Shown piece by piece: positions 1 to 10,771 of a stretch of 64,000 nt of DNA. The stretch is taken from assembly GCA_041746635.1 (NCBI GenBank), contig JBGTGQ010000054.1:52174-116173 (forward strand), written 5' to 3'. The position numbers were made by a program, and so were the translations under genes. A model generated the notes under the pieces. The model had not been told where the DNA came from. It worked only from the letters and a program-made list of their open reading frames with translations, and did no database searches. The DNA comes from CAMASH01 sp041746635 (lineage in GTDB: Bacteria > Verrucomicrobiota > Verrucomicrobiia > Chthoniobacterales > Terrimicrobiaceae). Position 1 is the stretch's first letter, and the number at the start of each line of letters is the position of its first letter.

Positions 1-780
1 CGGCTGAACAGTCGGAGTGATAAAGGCCGCAGCCTGTAGCTCACCCCGTCGCGATGCGACACGCACGGCACCATTCGCGGCAATCCCCAGCCGATCGGCA
101 TCGTCGGGATGGATCTCCACATAGCAATTTGCGGGATAAAGTTTTCTCAGCACATCAGATTTGCCGGTGCGCGTATTCGTATGCCATTGCGAGGAGGTTC
201 CCCGCCCGGTGAGCAGGAGGAATGGGTACTCTTCATCTGTCATCTCGGGCATCGGGCTCGGTTCGGAAAAAATGATCCGGGCCTTGCCGTCGTGCGTGAA
301 AAAGCGTCCGTCCTCGAAAAGACGGCGTTCGGGTGCGCTCGTCGTTTCGGATGTGGACGGCCATTGAATGCCGCCCCGATCATCGATCATGCGATAGTCC
401 TCGATCCCAGTGAATTCACATGGCTGATCGCGTGAAACCTCCTTGAGAATCTGGAACGCAGCTTCCGGTGAACTCCACGGGGCAAACATTTCTCCACACC
501 CCCAATGGTGTGCGACAAGTTGAAAAATCGCGAAATCCGACAAGGCCAGTCCGGGCGCACGGCGGACCTTCTTGATCACACCGATACGGCGTTCCGAGTT
601 GATGAGTGTCCCTTCCTTTTCGCCCCAGCCGGCCGCTGGCAGGATCAGGTCCGCATGCTTTGCCGTTTCCGTGGTGGGATACATGTCCTGCACGACGAGA
701 AAGTCCAATTTTCCCAGCAACTCGTTGAACTCATTGTGATTGATCCAGGAATCCCTGCCTCCGGCCTTTGAGAATGATCC
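1..780 (-). pseudogene. 3' part of a molybdopterin oxidoreductase (assimilatory nitrate reductase-like)
   Basis: The reading frame is open from a TGA at 783-781 down to the window edge and encodes the C-terminal half of a molybdopterin oxidoreductase. Recognisable pieces include LDFLVVQDMYPTTETAKHA, DLILPAAGWGEKEGT and INSERRIG, followed by LLTGRGTSSQWHTNTRT near the molybdopterin-dinucleotide-binding domain. These match the NasA-type catalytic subunit family. The N-terminal iron-sulfur domain and roughly the first half of the protein are absent: no upstream frame continues the similarity and serA begins 125 bp away. The C-terminus lies beyond the left edge. I read it as a 5'-truncated remnant; an assembly break is the alternative. 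Confidence 0.7.
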
Positions 781-904
781 TCATCACTTTGGAATCTACC
801 TGGACATGAAGGAGTGGAAGAAACAGGTGCTCTTTGCCCTTCATGGCTCTCATGCTGTTACGGATTTGCGAGCTTCGCGGCGGAAGCGTTCGCGCATTTC
901 GCGA

Positions 905-2503
905 TTAAAGCTGGATAACCTTGGCGCTGGCGATGGCGGGGTCGGCGAGGAGGTTGGCGAGGACTTCGGGGCCGGGGGCGCTGTCGAGATTGAGAAGGGT
1001 GAGAGCGGTGCCGCCGGCTTCGTTACGGGAGAGGGACATGCTCGCAATGTTGACGGCGTGGGTGCCGAGGATGGTGCCGACTTTTCCGACGATGCCGGGA
1101 ACGTCGTGGTTCTCCAGCAGAAGGACGACGCCATTGGGGGTGACTTCGACGGGACGGCTATTGATGCGGACGATGCGGGGTTCATTTTTTGCCCCGAAGA
1201 AGGTGCCGCCGAGGGAGATCTTGTTTTCGCCGCTCCACACGGCCACGTGCAGCCACTCGTTGAAATCGGTTTGCTCGCTGGATTTTACTTCCTCAATGAG
1301 CAGGCCGAGGGTGGAGGCCATGGTGCGGACGTTGACACTATTGACTTCCTCGCCGCCGGCATGGCGGAGAAATCCGGTGAGAATGGCGCGGGTGACGGCG
1401 TCGGTGGGCAGGTCAACGGCTTTGCCGCCGTAGGTGATGACGATGCGGTCGTTTCGATTGGGCGCGAGTTGCGCGGCGAAGCGTCCGAGTTTGTCGCCGA
1501 GGGTGAGGTAGGGTTTCACGATGGCGAAGGTTTTCGCGTCGATGCTGGGCATGTTGACAGCGTTGCGGATCTCGCCATCGAGCAGGGCGGCGCGGATGGC
1601 CTGGGCGATTTCGATGCCGACGTTTTCCTGGGCCTCGGCGGTGGAGGCGCCGAGGTGGGGCGTGAAGACGATGTTTTCCAAGCTGCGAAGGGGGAAGTCG
1701 GTAGGGGGAGGTTCGACTTCGAAGACGTCGAGGGCAGCGGCAGCGACTTGCTTGGTATTGAGCGCCCCGGCAAGGGCGGCCTCGTCGATGAGGCCTCCGC
1801 GAGCGCAGTTGACAATGCGGATGCCTTTTTTACATAGCGCGAGGCGGCGGGCGTCAATCATGTGCCGGGTCTCATCGGTGAGGGGCATGTGCATGGTGAG
1901 AAAGTCGCAGGTGGGCAAAAGGTCGTCGATGGACTCGACGAGTTCGACTTGCAGGCTGCGGGCTTTGCTGACGGAGAGGTAGGGGTCGTAGGCGGCTACG
2001 CGCATGCCGAAGGCGATGGCGCGGCGGGCGATCTCGCTGCCGATGCGGCCCATGCCGAGGATGCCGAGGGTTTTGTTGTAGAGTTCGACGCCTTCGTATT
2101 TTTTTCGGTCCCACTTGCCGGCTTTTACGCTGGCATCGGCCTGGGGGATGCTGCGGGCGATGGAGACGAGGAGGGAGAAGGCGTGTTCGGCGGTGGAGAT
2201 GGTGTTGCCGCCGGGGGTGTTCATGACGATGACACCGCGTTTGGTGGCGGCATCGACATCCACATTGTCCACGCCGACGCCGGCGCGGCCGACGACTTTG
2301 AGATTCTTGGCGGCTTCGAGGACGGCGGCAGTGACTTTGGTCTGGCTGCGGACGACGAGGGCGGAAAATTCCGGAATCAGCTTGATGATCTCGGCTTCGG
2401 GCAGGCCGGTTTTGACCATAACTTCGAGAGCGCCGCCGGCGGCGAGTTCTTCGACACCGCGTTGGGAAATGGGGTCGGCGACGAGGACTTTGAGAACAGA
2501 CAT
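905..2503 (-). CDS. serA: D-3-phosphoglycerate dehydrogenase
   Basis: This 532-aa protein catalyses the first step of serine synthesis, NAD-dependent oxidation of 3-phosphoglycerate in the cytoplasm. The dinucleotide-binding loop GILGMGRIGSEIARRA lies near residues 147-160. The catalytic-domain motifs NCARGGLID (about 232) and HLGASTAEAQ (about 284) are present. The long C-terminal half holds the intervening substrate-binding domain and a final ACT domain that usually binds serine for feedback control. The length matches the long (type I) PHGDH class. It is a single gene; the ATG at 2503 is followed by a typical N-terminus (MSVLKVLVAD). The upstream gap contains an imperfect inverted repeat. 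Confidence 0.96.
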   Translation of the reverse strand: MSVLKVLVADPISQRGVEELAAGGALEVMVKTGLPEAEIIKLIPEFSALVVRSQTKVTAAVLEAAKNLKVVGRAGVGVDNVDVDAATKRGVIVMNTPGGNTISTAEHAFSLLVSIARSIPQADASVKAGKWDRKKYEGVELYNKTLGILGMGRIGSEIARRAIAFGMRVAAYDPYLSVSKARSLQVELVESIDDLLPTCDFLTMHMPLTDETRHMIDARRLALCKKGIRIVNCARGGLIDEAALAGALNTKQVAAAALDVFEVEPPPTDFPLRSLENIVFTPHLGASTAEAQENVGIEIAQAIRAALLDGEIRNAVNMPSIDAKTFAIVKPYLTLGDKLGRFAAQLAPNRNDRIVITYGGKAVDLPTDAVTRAILTGFLRHAGGEEVNSVNVRTMASTLGLLIEEVKSSEQTDFNEWLHVAVWSGENKISLGGTFFGAKNEPRIVRINSRPVEVTPNGVVLLLENHDVPGIVGKVGTILGTHAVNIASMSLSRNEAGGTALTLLNLDSAPGPEVLANLLADPAIASAKVIQL

Positions 2504-2506
2504 GAG

Positions 2507-2603
2507 AATTTTCGATTTAAGATTTTGCTCTTCGGTTGGCGCGGGAATGGCGAACCGGACGCGCGGGGGGTTGTACTACAATCGAAAAGCGGGATTCGAA
2601 AAT

Positions 2604-2609
<6 letters not shown>
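2507..2609. repeat. imperfect inverted repeat, TTTTCGAT-word type
   Basis: Left-arm words AATTTTCGATTTAAGATTTT (2507-2526) are mirrored by AATCGAAAAGCGGGATTCG and GAAAATCTAAAT (2580-2609). The arms are built from TTTTCGA/TCGAAAA words and enclose about 45 bp. It sits between serA and the receiver gene and just reaches the 3' end of the latter. Pairing is degenerate, so this is the weakest member of the repeat family described in the findings. Confidence 0.45.
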
Positions 2610-3308
<699 letters not shown>

Positions 3309-3396
3309 GTTGGTGTGTGCAGGATATCCCTTCCCGCCGGGCACGGCACCTTAAAAACACTTGCGAGTCCGGCGTGATTAGCGATGGTGCCGGGGC

Positions 3397-4515
3397 GTGA
3401 AAGGGTCTTATCGCATAGCAACCGTGGCGGGAATCGAAGTCCGCATCCATTTTACCTTTTTCCTGCTGCTGGCATTTTTTGCCTGGCAGGCTTACGCGGC
3501 GGAGGGGACGACGGCGGCGGTCGGGGTGGTGATTTTCGTGCTGGTCCTTTTCCTGTGTGTGTTGCTGCATGAATTTGGCCATGCTTTTGCCGCCAGGGCA
3601 TTCGGGATCCGCACGCCGGATATCACGCTATTGCCAATCGGCGGGGTGGCCCGTCTGGCCAGAATGCCTTCTTCACCATGGCAGGAACTGGTGATCGCGA
3701 TTGCCGGCCCGGCGGTCAACGTGGTGATTGTGGCACTGATTGCCCTGGCTCTGGGCGGGTTTCCGAATCCGCAAGGTGCCGGGGTGTCGGAAGAGGCAGG
3801 CGCGAAATTGCTGGGGGATCTGTTTTTTCTCAACACGGTGTTGATCGTTTTTAACCTGCTTCCCGCCTTTCCCATGGACGGTGGCCGGGTGCTGCGCGCT
3901 TTGTTGGCCATGCAGATGCGCCATGCCACGGCGACTTTGATCGCGGCGAGGGTAGGGCAGGTCCTTGCCGTACTGTTTGGCATCGCTGCGATCATCCCGG
4001 GTCATTATCTCATCTTGTCTCTCTTTGGTTTTCCCGTCCTCAGCACGGGCAATCCCATGCTCCTTTTCATCGCGATGTTCGTCTTCATGGGCGCACAGCA
4101 GGAGCTGGCTTATGCCCGGATGCGGGGAGAGGCGCTGGATGTGCGGGTGGGCCAGGCCATGATCACGCGTTTCCAGACATTGCCCGCGGCCGTACGCGCC
4201 GGAGAGGTACCCGCGTTACTATCCGGGACGGATCAGAGTGTTTTTCCGTTGGTGGATGCGTCGCTGCATTTGCGCGGTCTGGCCACGCGGGATGAACTTC
4301 TGCAAGCGGCCCGCGAACTACCCGCGCAATCACCGGCCGATTGCGTGGCGAGACAGATCCCGGTGGTGCATCCTGAAACAGCCCTCGAAGAGGCTCTGGA
4401 GCTTATGCAGCGGCTGGCAGAACCCATTCTAGCTGTGGTGAATGCATCGGGCCAGATCGTGGGTCTGGTCAGCCAGGTGCACCTGGCGGAGTTGACGCGT
4501 CTACGAGATGCCTGA
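3397..4515 (+). CDS. site-2 protease-type membrane metalloprotease (M50) with CBS region
   Basis: A 372-aa polytopic membrane protein. The zinc site HEFGH is at residues 58-62 inside a transmembrane helix, and the third ligand lies in FPMDGGR (Asp161), both hallmarks of M50/site-2 proteases. Hydrophobic segments occupy roughly residues 15-60, 95-120, 140-165 and 180-225. The C-terminal 130 residues, which contain VHPETALEEALELM and IVGLVS, look like a CBS pair of the SpoIVFB-like subgroup. Such proteases cleave within membranes to release regulators; the substrate here cannot be inferred. It precedes the ATP synthase operon with a 152-bp gap. Confidence 0.9.
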   Translation: MKGSYRIATVAGIEVRIHFTFFLLLAFFAWQAYAAEGTTAAVGVVIFVLVLFLCVLLHEFGHAFAARAFGIRTPDITLLPIGGVARLARMPSSPWQELVIAIAGPAVNVVIVALIALALGGFPNPQGAGVSEEAGAKLLGDLFFLNTVLIVFNLLPAFPMDGGRVLRALLAMQMRHATATLIAARVGQVLAVLFGIAAIIPGHYLILSLFGFPVLSTGNPMLLFIAMFVFMGAQQELAYARMRGEALDVRVGQAMITRFQTLPAAVRAGEVPALLSGTDQSVFPLVDASLHLRGLATRDELLQAARELPAQSPADCVARQIPVVHPETALEEALELMQRLAEPILAVVNASGQIVGLVSQVHLAELTRLRDA

Positions 4516-4615
4516 CGCGCTTGTGAATTTTTTCACAAATAGGGCTTGCGCGATAAAACCACGCTGCTAAAAAGACTCTTTCGCCTCCTCTAGGCATTAA
4601 GTTACGCGCCAATGC

Positions 4616-4644
4616 TTGACATGGCCGCCGGGCTTATTGCTAGT
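4616..4644 (+). promoter_or_regulatory. possible sigma70-type promoter of the ATP synthase operon
   Basis: A perfect -35 hexamer TTGACA (4616-4621) is followed after 17 bp by GCTAGT (4639-4644), a poor -10 match. It lies 24 bp before the atpB start, where the operon promoter would be expected. The call rests mostly on the -35 hexamer and position. Confidence 0.35.
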
Positions 4645-4667
4645 GGGTCGCGTTAGAAAACTCTCCC

Positions 4668-5543
4668 ATGGATTCCCTTGTCTTCATCGCCGCCGGTATT
4701 CCGCTGAGTGCTCCGAATTTCAGCCAGGAGCACCTTCACGTCGGCTTTCTGGAATGGCTGACCAACTCGCTGGTCGCAACGTTTATCGTGGTCGCGGCGA
4801 TTGTCTATTGGGCGCGCAAGGCGACCAAGGACATGCAATTGGTTCCCGGCCCGTCTCAAAATCTTTTCGAGGCCGTCATCGTGGCTCTCCACGAAATGCT
4901 GGAGGGCATCGTCGGCAGACACATGATCAACCGCGTGTTCAGCCTGCTGGCCACGTTCTTTATCTTTATTCTCATTGCCAACTGGTTCGGCCTCCTGCCT
5001 GGAGTGGGCTCGATCGGCTGGGGGGTCAAGGAGCCCGGAATTCTTCCCGCCTATATCCCGCATGTCGAAGTGCCGATCCTGCGTCCGACGACGGCGGATC
5101 TGAACATGACGCTTGGGATGTCTGCGGTGTTCATGGTAATGTGGCTTTATTGGACCATCCGGGAGATCGGTGTGGGCGGATTTTTGAGTCATACCTTTGG
5201 GGTCAAAGGTGGACTCAAAGGCGCGATGGCCCTGGCACTTTTTCCGATCTTCTTTTTTGTCGGCATCATCGAAGTCATTTCGATGGCCTTCCGCCCGGTC
5301 TCTCTCTCCCTGCGACTTTTCGGCAATGTGTATGCCGGCGAAAATCTCCTCGTGACCATGATCACCTTGGGCAACACGCTCGGTTTTCCGAAGATCTTCG
5401 CCTATTTGAGCAGTTTCATCCTGCCGATCCCCTTCTACTTTCTTGAGCTGCTCGTCGGACTCCTCCAGGCGTTCGTCTTCACGCTGCTCTGCGCGGTTTA
5501 CATCCAACTCTCCACCTCTCACGACGAAGAGGAAGCGCACTAG
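4668..5543 (+). CDS. atpB: F0F1 ATP synthase subunit a
   Basis: This 291-aa polytopic membrane protein forms the proton half-channels beside the c-ring. The diagnostic helix with the essential arginine is seen in RPVSLSLRLFGNVYAGE. Helices are evident around LLATFFIFILIANWFGLLPG and in the C-terminal FYFLELLVGLLQAFVFTLL. It is the first gene of a complete atp operon; no atpI is visible upstream, where the M50 protease gene lies instead. ATG 4668 follows a weakly purine-rich leader. Confidence 0.96.
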   Translation: MDSLVFIAAGIPLSAPNFSQEHLHVGFLEWLTNSLVATFIVVAAIVYWARKATKDMQLVPGPSQNLFEAVIVALHEMLEGIVGRHMINRVFSLLATFFIFILIANWFGLLPGVGSIGWGVKEPGILPAYIPHVEVPILRPTTADLNMTLGMSAVFMVMWLYWTIREIGVGGFLSHTFGVKGGLKGAMALALFPIFFFVGIIEVISMAFRPVSLSLRLFGNVYAGENLLVTMITLGNTLGFPKIFAYLSSFILPIPFYFLELLVGLLQAFVFTLLCAVYIQLSTSHDEEEAH

Positions 5544-5607
5544 AATTTTCCGCCGGGACCGTGGCAAGACTGCGGGCGGCGGGGAAAAAAACAAAACACA
5601 CAATACA

Positions 5608-5853
5608 ATGACCACACTACTCCTTGCAGAAGCCGCCACGGTCGCGGCGAGCGGAATCACCGGCAGCTTCACCCTCGGCATGGCCGGGGCGGGCGCCGGC
5701 ATCGGCATCGGACTCATCGGCGCGAAGGCTGCAGAAGCCGTCGGCCGGAATCCCGGTGCCTTTGGCCGCGTGCTGACCATCGGCATCATCGGCATGGCGC
5801 TGGCGGAAGCCATCGCGATTTACGCGCTCATCCGCGCGTTTGCCGGTCAGTAA
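5608..5853 (+). CDS. atpE: F0F1 ATP synthase subunit c
   Basis: An 81-aa hairpin proteolipid, the rotor-ring subunit. The first helix carries the glycine-rich packing motif AGAGAGIGIGLIGAKAAE. The loop has the RNPGAFG segment that contacts gamma/epsilon. The second helix, GIIGMALAEAIAIYALI, holds the ion-binding Glu. No obvious sodium-binding Gln/Ser set is apparent, so proton coupling is the simpler reading. The start is the ATG at 5608, giving MTTLLLAEAATV; a longer in-frame extension from 5443 overlaps atpB and is unlikely. A strong stem-loop follows the stop codon. Confidence 0.95.
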   Translation: MTTLLLAEAATVAASGITGSFTLGMAGAGAGIGIGLIGAKAAEAVGRNPGAFGRVLTIGIIGMALAEAIAIYALIRAFAGQ

Positions 5854-5868
5854 CACTCAAAATAGCGT

Positions 5869-5893
5869 GGCCGCCGCGTAAAGCGCGGCGGCC
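5869..5893 (+). promoter_or_regulatory. GC-rich stem-loop between atpE and atpF
   Basis: A perfect 10-bp stem GGCCGCCGCG/CGCGGCGGCC with loop TAAAG lies 16 bp after the atpE stop and 19 bp before the atpF ATG. No T-tract follows, so it is more likely an RNA-stability or translation-setting hairpin than a terminator. Subunit c is needed in large molar excess over b, which fits a stabilising 3' hairpin on the atpE segment. Confidence 0.6.
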
Positions 5894-5911
5894 TTCGCAT
5901 TCTCTCTTTCC

Positions 5912-6421
5912 ATGGACGCAATCAAAACTTTGCTAGACACATTCGGGGTCACCTGGCCGAAATTCATCGCCCAGGTTTTTCTCTTCCTTATCGTTTGGTG
6001 GATTCTCAGCAAATACGCCTTCGGCCCTATCTTGGAGATGCTGAACGAACGCCGTCGCCGCATCGAGGAAGGCCAGCTCAACGCCGAAAAAATCAAGAAG
6101 CAACTGGCTGAGGCTGAGCTGCGCTACCAGGAAGTTCTGCGCAAGGCCAACGAGGACGCGACCAAGCTCATCGAGGAAGCCCGCGCCTCCAGCGACGCCC
6201 ATACCCAGAAACAAATCCAGCAGGCCATCAAGGATGCCGAGGGCGTCATCGTCAAGGCCCAGGAAACCATCACCCAGGAACGCAATAAAATGGTGGCCGA
6301 AGTCAAAAAGGAAATGGTCGATCTCGTGGTCAACACCACCGCGAAGGTCGTGGGCAAAGTGATCACGCCCGAGGACCAGAAGCGCCTCTCCGAGGAAACC
6401 GCCAAGCAGCTCGCGGCTTAG
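5912..6421 (+). CDS. atpF: F0F1 ATP synthase subunit b
   Basis: A 169-aa stator subunit. One N-terminal transmembrane helix (FIAQVFLFLIVWWILSKYAF, about residues 18-37) is followed by a long charged, alanine-rich helix that forms the peripheral stalk dimer (NERRRRIEEGQLNAEKIKKQ onward). It lies between atpE and atpH in the operon and ends 15 bp before atpH. Length is usual for the family. Confidence 0.95.
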   Translation: MDAIKTLLDTFGVTWPKFIAQVFLFLIVWWILSKYAFGPILEMLNERRRRIEEGQLNAEKIKKQLAEAELRYQEVLRKANEDATKLIEEARASSDAHTQKQIQQAIKDAEGVIVKAQETITQERNKMVAEVKKEMVDLVVNTTAKVVGKVITPEDQKRLSEETAKQLAA

Positions 6422-6436
6422 GCGCAGGCAATCACG

Positions 6437-6829
6437 ATGAAGATCAGCCGAGAAGCCCGACGCACCGCCCGCGAGTTATTTGGACTCAGTCTGGTGGACG
6501 GACATGTCGACGCAAGCCGCGCGGAAAAAATTTCCAGCGGGATCGTCGCGGCCAAACCGCGCAGCTTTCTCCAGATCCTCAAAGAATTCACCCGGCTCGT
6601 CCGGCTCGAACTCGACAAGCGTCACGCCATTGTCGAAAGCGCCGTCTCTCTCGACGCTGTCACCACGGCGGACATCGAACAAAATCTCAAGCACAAATTC
6701 GGCCCGGACATCACCGCCGAATTCCACACCACCCCCGCGCTGCTCGGCGGCCTGCGCATCAGGCTCGGCAGCGACGTCTGGGACGGCAGCATCAGCGCTC
6801 GTCTCTCCACCCTCTCTCAACAACTTTAA
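6437..6829 (+). CDS. atpH: F0F1 ATP synthase subunit delta (short form)
   Basis: A 130-aa protein in the atpH position linking F1 to the stator. The C-terminal delta signature is visible as PALLGGLRIRLGSDVWDGS. It is shorter than the roughly 175-aa enterobacterial form, with a reduced N-terminal helical domain. Similar short versions are, to my knowledge, usual in Verrucomicrobiota, so I do not treat it as truncated. It is 15 bp downstream of atpF and 12 bp upstream of atpA. Confidence 0.88.
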   Translation: MKISREARRTARELFGLSLVDGHVDASRAEKISSGIVAAKPRSFLQILKEFTRLVRLELDKRHAIVESAVSLDAVTTADIEQNLKHKFGPDITAEFHTTPALLGGLRIRLGSDVWDGSISARLSTLSQQL

Positions 6830-6841
6830 TCCGGTCACACC

Positions 6842-8377
6842 ATGAGCAACATCCTGCAAGAACTCGAAGCAAAAATCGGCGGAATCCAAAGCGCCTCCAC
6901 CACCAGAACCAATGTCGGCACGGTCCGCGAAGTCGGTGACGGTGTGGCCAAGATCGAAGGCCTCAGCGACGCGATGCTGAACGAAATGTTGGAATTTCCC
7001 GGTGGCCTTTATGGTCTCGCCCTCAACCTCGAAGAAACTGAGGTCGGTGCCATCATTCTCGGCGATTACACCACAGTTAGCGAAGGCGACGAAGTCAAGA
7101 CGACCGGTCGTCTGCTTCAGGTTCCCGTCGGCAAGGGCCTTCTCGGCCGCGTGGTGGATTCTCTCGGCCAGCCGCTCGACGAAAAAGGTCCGATTGACTC
7201 CACCGAATTTTATCCGGTGGAAAAACTCGCCCCCGGCATCATCCGCCGCAAAAGCGTCACCCAGCCGGTGCAGACCGGAATCATGGCCATTGACGCGATG
7301 ATTCCCATCGGCCGCGGACAGCGCGAGCTGATCATTGGTGACCGCGCCACGGGCAAGACCACCATCGCGATTGACACGATTCTCAACCAAGCCAAGGCCA
7401 ACAAAGCCGGCGAGGAAAGCGGTGATCCGACCTTCCGCCCCCTCTATTGTATCTACGTCGCGATCGGGCAGAAAAATGCGAACGTCGCCCGCGTGATCGG
7501 CGTCCTTGAGGCCAACGACGCTCTCAAATACACCATCATCGTTTCGTCGTCCGCCTCGGACAGTGCCACGAACCAATACATCGCCCCGTTCGCCGGAGCG
7601 GCCATCGGCGAGTGGTTCATGGACAACGGCATGGACGCGCTCATTGTTATTGACGATCTCACGAAACACGCGGCGGCTTACCGCCAAGTGTCGCGGTTGC
7701 TCAATCGTCCATCCGGTCGCGAGGCTTAACCCGGCGACGTGTTCTATCTTCACAGCCGCTTGCTGGAGCGCTCGGCCCGGGTGGGCGAAAAATACGGCAA
7801 TGGCTCGCTGACCGCCCTGCCCATCATCGAGACGCAAGCCGGCGACGTTTCGGCTTACATTCCGACAAACGTTATTTCCATCACAGACGGCCAGATTTAT
7901 CTGGAAACCGATTTGTTCTACCAAGGCATCCGTCCCGCCATCTCGGTGGGTCTGTCCGTGTCGCGCGTCGGTTCCGCCGCGCAGATCAAGGCGATCAAGC
8001 AGGTGGCCGGCAAGATCAAGGGCGACCTGGCCCAGTATCGTGAACTCGCCGCCTTTGCGCAGTTCGGTTCCGACCTCGACGCTCGCACCAAGGCCACTCT
8101 CGACCGCGGCGCCCGCATCGTGGAACTTTTCAAGCAACCGCAATATCAGCCGATGCCGGTGCAGCTCCAGACTGCCATTCTGTGGTCCATGCAAAAAGGC
8201 TATCTCGATCCGATCCCGGTCGAGCGCGTGAAAGAATTCCAGAACAAGCTTCAGGAATATCTCACCACCCGCAAAGAGGCGATTCTGGATAAGATCCTTG
8301 CCAAGAAACAGGTTGATGAGGAGATCGAGAAGGAGCTCACCGCCGCTCTCGAAGAATTCAAAGTTACGTTTAGATAG
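6842..8377 (+). pseudogene. atpA: F0F1 ATP synthase subunit alpha, interrupted by an in-frame TAA
   Basis: Read through one stop, this encodes a full-length 511-residue alpha subunit. The Walker A loop GDRATGKT is at residues 166-173, and the arginine-finger region VGLSVSRVGSAAQ lies in the second half. Residue 296 is a TAA (7727-7729) between GREA and PGDVFYLHSRLLERSA, where the family has a conserved Tyr (GREAYPGD); TAC/TAT to TAA is a single substitution. The reading frame is unchanged on both sides. The gene should be essential with the other atp genes intact, so a sequencing/assembly error is as likely as a true nonsense mutation. Confidence 0.93.
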
Positions 8378-8380
8378 TCC

Positions 8381-9247
8381 ATGGCTTCTCTCCGCGACAT
8401 CCGCCGGCGCATCAAGTCGGTCAAGAACACCGCCCAGATCACCAAGGCGATGCAGATGGTCGCCGCTTCGAAAATGCGCAAAGCGCAGGAGGCGGCGCTC
8501 AACGGGCGTCCTTATGCGGAACTGCTGAACCGTGTTCTCGTTTCCCTTCGCGACCGGGTGGATTCCAGCCTGCATCCGCTCTTGGAAAAGCGCGAGGTGA
8601 CGAACGAACTCGTGATTCTCCTGAGCACGGACAAAGGTCTTTGCGGCGGTTTGAACACGAACCTTTTCCGTGAGGCTTTGAATTTTGATGCGGCAACGAC
8701 GCAGTTCATTTCGGTTGGACGCAAGGGCACGCAATTTCTCGCGCGCACCAAGCGGAACATGATCGCCGATTTTGCGCTCAAGGATCAGCCGAGTTTCCTC
8801 GAGACCAAGTCCATCTCGAAATTCGCCATCGAGAAATTTCTCGCCCACGACGTCGATAAGGTGACCGTGCTTTATCCGCTTTTCGTCAACACGCTCACCC
8901 AAAAGCCCACGGCCCTGTCCTTGCTGCCCATCACCAGCCTGGAGGAAGCCGGATTGGTTGGCAGGGAGGTACCGCTGCCTGAACCGGAGGGTGGCATTCT
9001 TTTTGAACCCAGCGCGCAAAACATTCTGGACGCCATCGTTCCCTATTACGTCCATTACGCGCTTTACCAGATGGTCCTCGCCACCCGCGCCTCGGAGCAC
9101 AGCGCCCGGATGGTTGCGATGAAAAGCGCCACCGACAACGCCAAGCAACTCGTCAAGGATCTCACTCTCGAATACAACAAGGCCCGCCAGGCGGCCATCA
9201 CCACGGAACTCCTCGAAATCTCCACCGCGCAACTCGCGCTCGGCTAA
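8381..9247 (+). CDS. atpG: F0F1 ATP synthase subunit gamma
   Basis: A 288-aa central-stalk subunit. The N-terminal signature RDIRRRIKSVKNTAQITKAM and the C-terminal coil with RMVAMKSATDNAKQLVKDL are both typical, representing the two helices that penetrate the alpha3beta3 hexamer. The middle carries the Rossmann-like insert (VILLSTDKGLCGGLNTNLF). It starts 3 bp after atpA, indicating tight translational linkage, and is normal in length. Confidence 0.96.
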   Translation: MASLRDIRRRIKSVKNTAQITKAMQMVAASKMRKAQEAALNGRPYAELLNRVLVSLRDRVDSSLHPLLEKREVTNELVILLSTDKGLCGGLNTNLFREALNFDAATTQFISVGRKGTQFLARTKRNMIADFALKDQPSFLETKSISKFAIEKFLAHDVDKVTVLYPLFVNTLTQKPTALSLLPITSLEEAGLVGREVPLPEPEGGILFEPSAQNILDAIVPYYVHYALYQMVLATRASEHSARMVAMKSATDNAKQLVKDLTLEYNKARQAAITTELLEISTAQLALG

Positions 9248-9261
9248 TCTCCATCATCACC

Positions 9262-10674
<1,413 letters not shown>

Positions 10675-10679
10675 TTAAT

Positions 10680-10770
10680 TTTTCGAGTTTCGATTCTCGA
10701 TTTTCAATTGCACGCAGATCATTCGCTCCAATTTGAAATCAGACACCCGAAAATCGAAAATCGAAAATAC
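10680..10770. repeat. inverted repeat between atpD and atpC, TTTTCGA-word type
   Basis: The left arm TTTCGAGTTTCGATTCTCGA (from 10682, continuing TTTTCAATTG) pairs with the right arm CGAAAATCGAAAATCGAAAA (10750-10769). Arms are runs of a TTTCGA/TCGAAA word and surround a short AT-rich middle with a minor CAATTG/CAATTTG pairing. It fills the only long gap inside the atp operon and ends 2 bp before the atpC ATG, so it must be part of the atpC ribosome-binding region. Confidence 0.7.
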
Positions 10771-10771
10771 C

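Noticed and set aside
740..1837. A plus-strand 365-aa open frame over serA (and a similar one over kup at 46691-48049)
   Set aside because: Both are antisense to confident genes and rich in Gly/Asp/Glu, the mirror of GC-biased third positions. No known family.
6437..6829. atpH as a truncated pseudogene because it is only 130 aa
   Set aside because: It has its start, the delta C-terminal motif and the usual spacing, and short delta subunits are usual in related phyla to my knowledge.
6476..9232. A 918-aa minus-strand open frame opposite the ATP synthase genes
   Set aside because: It is a codon-bias shadow of atpH/A/G: composition is odd, it has no recognisable domain, and the plus-strand genes are unmistakable.
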